DNA of 35,258 nucleotides from Deltaproteobacteria bacterium (lineage in GTDB: Bacteria; Myxococcota_A; Polyangia; Polyangiales; Houyiibacteriaceae). The stretch's first letter is position 1, and each line of letters starts with the position of its first letter. The position numbers were made by a program, and so were the translations under genes. The notes below the pieces were generated by a model. The model had not been told where the DNA came from and made no database searches. It saw only the letters and a program-made list of their open reading frames with translations. The stretch is taken from assembly GCA_004283055.1 (NCBI GenBank), contig SHLP01000026.1, forward strand, positions 1-35,258. The letters run 5' to 3'. This document shows positions 7,637 through 15,035 of the stretch, one piece after another.

Positions 7637-8166
7637 GGCTGATCCGTCGTCGTGGTGAACCCAGCGAGCATCCGGTCGAAATCCGGCAGGGCCTCGTCGA
7701 AGGTCTCGCCCAGCGGCGTAATGAGGCCGAAGTCGTACACGCAGCCGTCCTTTTTGAGGATCTGGAGGAGGATCTGACGCGGGACCCCGTCGAGCTTCGC
7801 GGTGAACGAGGTGCGGAGCGCTTCACGGCCGTCCATCGGAACGAGGAGCTCCTCGACCATCTCTCGCTCCGTGAATCCGATCATGAGGTGGCTTCGAAGC
7901 GCTGTGAGCGGGATGTCTAGGCTGGGGTCACAGTCGGAGTCGACGTGAATGACCGCCCCCTTGGAACCGTTGTGCCAGGCCAGGTCGTTTTGCCGATCGA
8001 CGGAGACGGCCGTCCAGCCCTCGCCGACTGGACCGATCCTGTAGGAGGTCTCCTCACCCTGGTAGCGTCCGTTCTGGAGCGTGCCGGTGGTGGCACAGCC
8101 CACCGCTGCCAGACTCATCAAGAGCCAGATTGCCAGCCGCCGCCTCACTGCGCCGGACTCTAACAC
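7633..8166 (-). CDS. lipoprotein of unknown function coupled to mlaE
   Basis: A 177-residue predicted lipoprotein. A basic start (RRRLAIW), a hydrophobic stretch and the lipobox AAVGC give a lipidated Cys near residue 24. The mature part has two further cysteines (DSDCDPS and KDGCVYD) that could pair in the periplasm. No domain is recognised. It overlaps mlaE by 4 bp, which implies a shared role, perhaps an envelope-lipid accessory; that is inference from position only. The annotated start is GTG 8166; GTG 8148 just before the basic signal-peptide head is an equally plausible start and would shorten it by six residues. Confidence 0.82.
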   Translation of the reverse strand: MLESGAVRRRLAIWLLMSLAAVGCATTGTLQNGRYQGEETSYRIGPVGEGWTAVSVDRQNDLAWHNGSKGAVIHVDSDCDPSLDIPLTALRSHLMIGFTEREMVEELLVPMDGREALRTSFTAKLDGVPRQILLQILKKDGCVYDFGLITPLGETFDEALPDFDRMLAGFTTTTDQP

Positions 8167-8290
8167 GCCGGGCTTTGTTGTCGATTTCGACTTTTCAGCG
8201 TGAGGGCGAGCCGGGCTCGATTTGGTTCGCTACACTGTAGGGACCGTGGGTTGGGGGGCTCAACCAGAACAGACGACGCAGATTCGCGGC

Positions 8291-10303
8291 ATGGCGACGC
8301 TGGATCGGCTCGTCGTCGAAGGGAAGCTGCCGCCCGACCGCTACGACGAGGTCGTCATCCACGCCCAGCGGACCCAGTCGACCGCGGAGGAAGCGATCCT
8401 CCAGCTCGGCCTGATGAGCGAAGCGGCGCTCCTCAAGTACCTCGCCGGCTTCTACAAGACCCGATTCGTGAGCTCCGAGCGGCTTGCCAAGGCGGCCATT
8501 GACCGCGGACTCCTTCAGAAAGTACCCCGGAAGCTCGCCAAGCGGTTGACCGCCTTCCCCATCATGTACGACGCGAAGAGCCGAATGGTTTCGGTCGTTG
8601 CGGCGGACATGACCGATGAGGACGTGCGACAGCAGATGACCTTTGCAACGGGCGCACGAGGTGTACACGTCTACGTGGCACGCGAGGGCGCCATCCGCGC
8701 AGCTATCGCCAAGCACTACGATCAGGACAACCGACCATTCGACATGCTGCTGAGCGGCGCTTCGTCGCGCGAAGTTCGCTCGTCGCGAGAGTCCGACCCC
8801 GTACCCGGCTGGGGTCAGGTTTTCGAAGACAAAGACGGGCTGCTTGTCCGCCGTCGTAGGAAGCAGTCACTCGAGGCAGAGCAGCCTGCGAACGATCAGG
8901 CCATCGAGTATGAAGTCGACGAGCCGCCCCCGGAGACTGAATCGGGCATTTCTGCCGGGGAAACCCTGATCGAGCAACTCTCCGCTCCTGAGGAGGGGGG
9001 CGATCTTGCCGTCGACCCGGAGGTCTACCTAGAAACGCTCAGCGTGCTCGTGACGCTCATGGAGCAGCTCAATCCGCATCGAGGTGCCCATTCGATGCGC
9101 GTGGCGCGGGTGTGCAAGCAAGTCTGCGAGCGGATTCGACTCAGCAAGGCGCAGGTTCAAGGCATCTTGGTCGCCGCATACCTGCACGACCTTGGAGTTT
9201 CGACCGACTCGCATTCGACGCCGTTCGATGTAGCGCACGACGAGGCCAAGCAAGAGAACGCCCGCCGATTCTACAGCGCCCCGATTCGAATTCTCGAGAC
9301 CGTCGAACTTCCCAAGACGGCGGTCGACGCGCTTCGGCACCGCTTCGAGCGTTTCGACGGCAAGGGTTTCCCGGAACGATTGACGGGGAAAGACATCCCC
9401 CTCGGCGCTCGAATTCTTGCCATTGCCGAGAGCTATGTCGATTTGACCCAGAGTAAGAACAACGCGCTCGGGCAGCGCGTCTCTGCGGAGCAGGCGTGCG
9501 ATGCGTTGGAGCCCCACAAGGGAACGAGCTTCGATCCTGCGGTCGTCGATTGGTTGCGCCATATCGTCCTGGACGACGGGCTCAACGCGCAGATCATGTC
9601 CGAGCGCCATCGTGTGCTGATTGTCGATCCGGAACCGGAAGAGACTGCTGTGCTCGAGGTGCAGCTTGCCGGTCAGGGCTACGACGTCATCATCGAGCGA
9701 TCCATTAAAGGCGCGCTCCGGAGCCTGGAGGCCGATGCCTTCGACCTCGTGGTGAGCGAGGTCAACCTAGCGGATGGTCAAGGCTTCGAGCTTCTCGAGC
9801 TCATGCGCAAGAACGCACATGCCAAGACACCTTTGATGTTCGTGACCTCCGACCGCGCTCAGTCGTCGATCAATTTTGGGCTCGAGCTCGGAGCAGCAGA
9901 CTACGTCGTCAAACCCACGTCGGCCGCGGTCGTCGCGGCCAAGGTGGGGCGGATCATCGCGAACAGTCGCGCTCAAAGTGCTGGCGGCCGCGGCATCTCC
10001 GGATCGCTTCAAGAAATGGCGCTTCCCGATTTGATTCAGATGATCGCGAATGGCCGCAAGAACGGGATCCTGAGAGTTCGAAACGGCGCGTCGGAGGGCG
10101 AGCTGATGTTTCAGGATGGCGCGATTCATGACGCGCGCTTCGGTCAGCTTTGCGGCGCTGAAGCCGTTTACGGAGTGCTTCGACTCACGGACGGAGATTT
10201 TGCCCTCGAGCCCCAAACCGAGCCTGTGGCGGACTCCATCGGGATACCGACGCACCACCTCTTGCTAGAAGCGATGCGTAGGCTCGACGAAGAACAGCGC
10301 TAG
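8291..10303 (+). CDS. GspE-N / HD-GYP-like / receiver / DUF4388 signalling protein
   Basis: A 670-residue cytoplasmic multidomain protein. Residues ~1-145 resemble the type II secretion/MshEN N-terminal domain, which in some proteins binds cyclic di-GMP. An acidic linker follows (~160-240). Residues ~245-425 are HD-GYP-like: H267 in AHSMRV, H299-D300 in YLHDLGV, RFERFDGKGFP at 351-361 and the closing HKGTSFDP. Residues 441-555 are a receiver-like fold with K541. Residues ~569-660 are DUF4388, common in myxobacterial gliding and regulatory proteins. Key residues differ: the HHE of the GYP motif reads RFE, the Lys of HDxGK is Val, and the phosphoacceptor Asp is Glu490. Catalysis and phosphotransfer are therefore doubtful and it may be a binding or scaffold protein. 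ATG 8291 is chosen; TTG 8222 would add 23 residues. Confidence 0.85.
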   Translation: MATLDRLVVEGKLPPDRYDEVVIHAQRTQSTAEEAILQLGLMSEAALLKYLAGFYKTRFVSSERLAKAAIDRGLLQKVPRKLAKRLTAFPIMYDAKSRMVSVVAADMTDEDVRQQMTFATGARGVHVYVAREGAIRAAIAKHYDQDNRPFDMLLSGASSREVRSSRESDPVPGWGQVFEDKDGLLVRRRRKQSLEAEQPANDQAIEYEVDEPPPETESGISAGETLIEQLSAPEEGGDLAVDPEVYLETLSVLVTLMEQLNPHRGAHSMRVARVCKQVCERIRLSKAQVQGILVAAYLHDLGVSTDSHSTPFDVAHDEAKQENARRFYSAPIRILETVELPKTAVDALRHRFERFDGKGFPERLTGKDIPLGARILAIAESYVDLTQSKNNALGQRVSAEQACDALEPHKGTSFDPAVVDWLRHIVLDDGLNAQIMSERHRVLIVDPEPEETAVLEVQLAGQGYDVIIERSIKGALRSLEADAFDLVVSEVNLADGQGFELLELMRKNAHAKTPLMFVTSDRAQSSINFGLELGAADYVVKPTSAAVVAAKVGRIIANSRAQSAGGRGISGSLQEMALPDLIQMIANGRKNGILRVRNGASEGELMFQDGAIHDARFGQLCGAEAVYGVLRLTDGDFALEPQTEPVADSIGIPTHHLLLEAMRRLDEEQR

Positions 10304-10349
10304 CACCGGTCAGGTGTTCAGCGCTTCGCCAGTTTGAGCGGAGCACGGC

Positions 10350-13300
10350 GTGGGATATGCTGTGAACGTGCGTCTGTGCCATCAGTGCGGCGCGTCGGTA
10401 GAAGATGCCGCGCGCTTTTGTTCTGCCTGCGGTGCGCCCTCTGACGAGCACGAGGGTGGCGGTGAAGCAGACCCGCTCGTCGGACGTATCGTCGGCGGTT
10501 CCTATCTCCTGCAAGATGTCGTCGGCGTTGGGGGTATGGGGCGCGTCTACAAGGCCGAGCAGTCCACCCTTGGGCGGACCGTAGCGGTCAAGGTGATCCA
10601 CCCGCATCTCCTCGGCGACGAGCAAACCGTCGCGAGGTTCTACCAGGAGGCCCGTGCTTCGAGCCGCCTAAATCATCCCAACAGCGTTAGCATCATCGAC
10701 TTCGGTCGAACCGACGACGGGATTCTCTACCTCGCGATGGAGTTCCTCAGCGGCAAGGACTTGGCGTTGGTGATGCATGAAGAGGGGCCGCTCGAGGTAG
10801 ATCGAATCTGCAAGATCCTGATCAACACGCTCGATGCGCTCGGCGAAGCGCACGAGCTCGGCATCGTGCACCGTGATCTGAAGCCTGAGAACATCATCTT
10901 GCGCCCGCTTCGTTCGGGAGACGACCTGGTCAAGGTCGTCGACTTCGGCCTTGCGACGATCGTCGGCAAAGAGAGCTCGATCACGAAACCCGGCCTGGTC
11001 TGCGGAACGCCTGACTACATGTCTCCAGAGCAGGGCCGGGGCGATGGCGTCGATGGGCGCGGTGACCTCTATGCACTCGGTGTCGTGCTCTTCGAGCTTC
11101 TGGCCGGGCACCTCCCGTACATCGACGACACGCCCACGAGGGTCGTTCTGAGGCACATCAACGATCCGATTCCCGACCCGCGCACAGCGAACCCACCGCG
11201 AGAGGTTCCGGATCGCTTGGCGGAAGTGACGATGAAGGCGCTGGCCAAGGATCCCAATGAGCGCTTCCAGGTCGCTCGCGACATGCAGCAGGCGCTTCGC
11301 AGCGCCCTCGAGCAGACGCTGGTCCTCCGCGCCTCGGTCATCCCCTGCCCAAGCTGTGGTGCTCCGACGTCTCATGCCCAGAATTTCTGCGGTGAGTGTG
11401 GCGCACGGCTCGCCGGCCCCGAGCCCGCCCTGGGCAGCAATCGCTCGCTGCGGCCGTCGTTCTACCCGCCCTTGGGCTCGCAGCGTCTTTTCGTAGGGCG
11501 CGAAAACGAGCTTCGCCTGATCCGTGAACATCGTCATGCAGCCACACAAGGGGCGCACTGGGTGCACTTGTTTGGTGAACCCGGTGTGGGCAAGACTCGG
11601 TTCCTCACCGAGATCGCGGAGGTTGCCGCTGCAGAAGGCGATCTCGTCGTCGGTGCCGGCGCCCATCCGACCGGCTCGCCCGTGCCCTACGCGGCGATTC
11701 GCACCCTCCTGGCCGAGCTCCTGGAAGTCGACGATTCGGAGCTGGCGAGGATGGCGCTCAGGGGAGACGACCTCGGCTCCCAGCTCGCCTGCGCCGGGGT
11801 CAGTGAGGTGATGAATCCTTCTGGTCTGCTCGGCGGCGACGGCCGTTCGAGGACAGGCGCGGTGGCCGAGGCACTGGCCTCGGCGGTGCGGAGCGCGCGC
11901 GGGCGGGCATCGAGTGGGCGAGTCATGTTGATCCTCGATGACCTTTCTTACTGCGATGGGCTGACCCAGCGAACCATCGTAGAGCTCTCGCGCGCGCTCG
12001 GAACAGAGCCCGTGCTTTTGGTGACCGCCAGCGATCACGATCGAGGCATCCTCGCCGATGAAGTGATTCAGCTCGAAGGTCTCGACTCGGGGCAGGCCGA
12101 GGAGTTCTTGGCTGGCTCGTTCCATCTTCGTCTGGTGTCCGGGCTCGACAAGGTCACCGAGTCGGTCGGCGGTCAGGTCCTGCCGCTCCATCTGGAGCAG
12201 CTCGAGGCGCTTGGTGTGACCCCTGACGACGGGCCGGCTCCGCGCTTGGCGGACGCCATCGCGCGCCGCATCGAACGGCTCGAAGTCGACGCCCAGCGCC
12301 TCCTTCAAGCTGCTGCCGTTCTCGGCCGGACGTGCGACCTAGACGCCCTGCGCCGCGTCTCGGAGAACGATGAGCTGCACGGCCTCGACGAGCTTGCCGG
12401 GAACTCCCTCGTGCAGCTCGACGGCGGCAGGGTGAGTATCGTTCATCCGTTCATCGCGGACCTCGTCGCAGCGTCGATTCCCGCCGAGGCGCGCCGCGAG
12501 CTTCACCGCCGCGCCTTCGAGGTCCTGAGCGAGCTTCGAGCGCCTGAAGAGGTGCGTGCCGTCCACGCGTACAGTGGCGTCGATGCCGTGACCAGCCTCG
12601 TGGTTCTCGAGAAAGCCGGCGACGCCTCGATGGGTCGTGGCGATCACCTCGGTGCAGTTTTGCAGTACCGGCGCGCACTCGAGCTTGCTCGCCGGCAGAC
12701 CTTGGAAAGCGGCGATACCGTGTATGACCGAGCCATTGCCACGTTCAGCAGAAAGCTCGGAGAAGCGCTGGCAAGATCGGGCGATGCATCCGGTGCGGAC
12801 GGTGTGCTGCGTGAGGCGCTCGACCTCACAGCGCCGAACAGCGCGGATCGCGCGAGGATGCTCATGTCTCTCGGACGCATTGCGGCGCGTCGCGACCGGC
12901 CTCGCGACGCCATGCGGCAATACGGCCAAGCGCTCGAGCAGGTCGCCGGCGTCGAGCCCTCGATCGAGTCTCATCTTCAGGTGGCCATCGGGCGCATCCG
13001 TCGTATCGAGGGCGACCCACAGCACGCAGCGAACGCTTATCGACGCGCACTCGAGCTCTTCGGCGAAATCGGCGCGCCGGCGGATACTATCGCCCGTGCC
13101 CGGCTAGAGCTCGCCGACGCGCTTACGGCTGCGGGTGACCACGACGGCGCCGCTCACGAGCTCGCCAGCGTCGAGCGGGACGGGAGGGCGAGCGCCGGCT
13201 CGAGTCTCGTCGCTCGCGCCGTTGGCATGCTCGGCTCGATCGACGAGCTAGCCGGCCGGGCGCGTGACGCCCAGGCTCGATACGAAGAGGCCGCTTCCCT

Positions 13301-13376
13301 CGCTGCCGAAGCGGGCGATGCGCCCGGATATCGGCGCTGGCTTTCGGCCAGTAAAACGCTCCGAGCCAGCATCTAG
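10350..13376 (+). CDS. Ser/Thr protein kinase with zinc ribbons, AAA ATPase and TPR region
   Basis: A 1008-residue signalling protein. Residues 10-27 are a zinc ribbon (CHQC and CSAC). A Hanks-type kinase follows (~52-320) with GVGGMGRVYKAE as Gly loop, AVKV with Lys81, HRDLKPEN at 174-181 and DFG at 198-200; all catalytic residues look intact. A second zinc ribbon lies at 333-350 (CPSC and CGEC). An AAA/STAND-type ATPase follows, with FVGRENEL, Walker A GEPGVGKT (409-416) and Walker B VMLILDD (525-531). The C-terminal ~400 residues are helical TPR-like repeats. This is the layout of large myxobacterial PknB-type kinases that act as signal scaffolds. No transmembrane segment is seen. The start is ambiguous between GTG 10350, 10362 and 10368. 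It follows the HD-GYP-like gene by 46 bp. Confidence 0.92.
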   Translation: MGYAVNVRLCHQCGASVEDAARFCSACGAPSDEHEGGGEADPLVGRIVGGSYLLQDVVGVGGMGRVYKAEQSTLGRTVAVKVIHPHLLGDEQTVARFYQEARASSRLNHPNSVSIIDFGRTDDGILYLAMEFLSGKDLALVMHEEGPLEVDRICKILINTLDALGEAHELGIVHRDLKPENIILRPLRSGDDLVKVVDFGLATIVGKESSITKPGLVCGTPDYMSPEQGRGDGVDGRGDLYALGVVLFELLAGHLPYIDDTPTRVVLRHINDPIPDPRTANPPREVPDRLAEVTMKALAKDPNERFQVARDMQQALRSALEQTLVLRASVIPCPSCGAPTSHAQNFCGECGARLAGPEPALGSNRSLRPSFYPPLGSQRLFVGRENELRLIREHRHAATQGAHWVHLFGEPGVGKTRFLTEIAEVAAAEGDLVVGAGAHPTGSPVPYAAIRTLLAELLEVDDSELARMALRGDDLGSQLACAGVSEVMNPSGLLGGDGRSRTGAVAEALASAVRSARGRASSGRVMLILDDLSYCDGLTQRTIVELSRALGTEPVLLVTASDHDRGILADEVIQLEGLDSGQAEEFLAGSFHLRLVSGLDKVTESVGGQVLPLHLEQLEALGVTPDDGPAPRLADAIARRIERLEVDAQRLLQAAAVLGRTCDLDALRRVSENDELHGLDELAGNSLVQLDGGRVSIVHPFIADLVAASIPAEARRELHRRAFEVLSELRAPEEVRAVHAYSGVDAVTSLVVLEKAGDASMGRGDHLGAVLQYRRALELARRQTLESGDTVYDRAIATFSRKLGEALARSGDASGADGVLREALDLTAPNSADRARMLMSLGRIAARRDRPRDAMRQYGQALEQVAGVEPSIESHLQVAIGRIRRIEGDPQHAANAYRRALELFGEIGAPADTIARARLELADALTAAGDHDGAAHELASVERDGRASAGSSLVARAVGMLGSIDELAGRARDAQARYEEAASLAAEAGDAPGYRRWLSASKTLRASI

Positions 13377-13385
13377 CACTCTGCT

Positions 13386-13958
13386 ATGCTCCGCCACATG
13401 CGGCGCTGCTGGTTGATCTGCGTTCTGATCGCTGCGTTTGGCTGCGACCCTTTGGGCGAGTTCAGCACGGGCGAGGGTGAAGTCTACCGGGGCGAAATCG
13501 TTGGCGTGAACGACCCGACCAACTGCCCCAACGGTATCGACTGCTCGTTCATTCGACGAGGCTTTCCTTACGGTGTGACTCTCGATCTCACGTTCGACCC
13601 CGAGCGACAGTACGATAACCCGGGTACGATTTCGACAAGCGGGGAATCTTGCGGCCCCACGTTCTCGAATACTCCGTTGCTTCCGATTCCTCCTCTCGTG
13701 CACGATCAGCTCGGGCTCTATGAATTTCCGGGAAGCGGTAGGCTTCGCAACTACATGTTCGTCGCGCGGCCCGCCTCGGGTCCGCTCGACGGACGCGATG
13801 TCATGGTGTTCCTCTCGCTTCTTCGAGGTGGCAACATCGAGGTTCGCCTGGTTGCCGGCCCTGGTCTGGAAATCTGCGACCCAGCTGATTGCGACGTCAT
13901 CGATTCGGGTGCCTGCGATTACTTCGGCGTGTTCGGCCTCCGGAGAGAGACGCTCTGA
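13386..13958 (+). CDS. lipoprotein of unknown function
   Basis: A 190-residue predicted lipoprotein. The signal peptide contains a basic start (RHMRRCW), a hydrophobic core and the lipobox AAFGC with Cys20. The mature region is Cys-rich (CPNGIDC, ESCGP, EICDPADCDV, GACDYF), suggesting several disulfides on the cell surface or in the periplasm. No domain is recognised. The gene starts 9 bp after the kinase stop and its TGA overlaps the tsaD ATG by one base (TGATG), so translation of the two is probably coupled. A link to t6A synthesis is unlikely; the overlap more likely reflects compact packing. Confidence 0.78.
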   Translation: MLRHMRRCWLICVLIAAFGCDPLGEFSTGEGEVYRGEIVGVNDPTNCPNGIDCSFIRRGFPYGVTLDLTFDPERQYDNPGTISTSGESCGPTFSNTPLLPIPPLVHDQLGLYEFPGSGRLRNYMFVARPASGPLDGRDVMVFLSLLRGGNIEVRLVAGPGLEICDPADCDVIDSGACDYFGVFGLRRETL

Positions 13959-15028
13959 TGCGCGTGCTCGGAATCGAAAGCTCCTGCGACGAAACGGCTG
14001 CAGCGCTCGTCACCGAATCTGGCCAGGTGCTCGCCGACGTGGTGGCGAGCCAAGTCGCGATGCACGGGCCCTATGGAGGCATCGTTCCTGAGCTTGCCTC
14101 CCGGGCGCACATGCAGGCGATCATTCCGGTGATTCGAGAGGCGCTCAGCAAGGCGCCGGGTGGCCTCGACGGAGTCGATGCGATTGCCGTCACACAGGGA
14201 CCTGGTTTGGTGGGCTCGCTACTCGTTGGTGTCCAGGTCGCCAAGGCCCTCGCCTGGAGTATCGGCAAACCGCTCGTCGGCGTGAACCATTTGGACGGTC
14301 ACCTCTTGGCGGTCTATTTGCGAAGGCCCGAAGAGGATTCTGCTGACGAGGGGCCGGCCATGCCGTTCGTCGGCTTGCTCGTGAGCGGCGGGCACACGGC
14401 GCTCTATCGGGTCGAAGGCGCGGGCGACATCGCGCTTCTCGCACAGACCAGGGACGACGCGGCCGGAGAAGCATTCGACAAGGCGGCCAAGCTCCTCGGT
14501 CTGGGGTACCCCGGTGGCCCCGTGATCGATCGCCTGGCTTCGCGCGGAAACGCCGATGCCGTTTCGTTTCCGCTTCCAATGGCGTCGCGCAAGACCTTGG
14601 AGTTCAGCTTCTCGGGCTTGAAGACGGCCCTTGCGCGGCACGTTCAGAAGCACGGTGTCCCTGGCGACGAGCAAGAGCTCGCCGACCTCTGCGCCTCCTA
14701 TCAAGGTGTGATCGTCGAAAGTCTCGTTCGGAAGGCGGTTCTCGCATGCAAGAACCAGGGCTTGAACCGGCTGGTCATCAGCGGAGGTGTCGCGGCGAAT
14801 CGGGGGCTTCGCGCGAGAGCCAAGGAGGCCTGCGATGCAAATGGGTTGGCGCTTTTCGTTCCGCCTCCGGTTTCCTGCACGGACAACGCCGCGATGATCG
14901 CCATGGCTGCAGCACAGCGTCTGGTGGCGGGGGAGCGCGACGACTTGTCGTTTGCCGTCTACTCGCGCGACCCCGATAGGCGGCGAGGCAAGTTTCGAAG
15001 AGATGGATCGCTCGTAGAGCGCACCTAG
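13958..15028 (+). CDS. tsaD: tRNA N6-adenosine threonylcarbamoyltransferase
   Basis: A 356-residue TsaD/Kae1/Gcp protein. It transfers the threonylcarbamoyl group to A37 of ANN-decoding tRNAs together with TsaB and TsaE. It begins with MRVLGIESSCDETAAALVTE and carries the metal-binding HxxxH motif as NHLDGHLLA. The ATPase-fold motifs LLVSGGHT, DDAAGEAFDKAAKLLGLGYP and SGGVAANRGLR are also present. The length is normal. ATG 13958 is chosen because it gives the canonical N-terminus and follows a GGAGAGAG ribosome-binding site; longer in-frame extensions upstream run over the lipoprotein. priA follows after 7 bp. Confidence 0.97.
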   Translation: MRVLGIESSCDETAAALVTESGQVLADVVASQVAMHGPYGGIVPELASRAHMQAIIPVIREALSKAPGGLDGVDAIAVTQGPGLVGSLLVGVQVAKALAWSIGKPLVGVNHLDGHLLAVYLRRPEEDSADEGPAMPFVGLLVSGGHTALYRVEGAGDIALLAQTRDDAAGEAFDKAAKLLGLGYPGGPVIDRLASRGNADAVSFPLPMASRKTLEFSFSGLKTALARHVQKHGVPGDEQELADLCASYQGVIVESLVRKAVLACKNQGLNRLVISGGVAANRGLRARAKEACDANGLALFVPPPVSCTDNAAMIAMAAAQRLVAGERDDLSFAVYSRDPDRRRGKFRRDGSLVERT

Positions 15029-15035
15029 GCGGTCG

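Noticed and set aside
10668-12308. Minus-strand frame of 546 codons inside the kinase gene.
   Set aside because: Antisense to an intact kinase/ATPase; low-complexity Arg-rich translation without domains.
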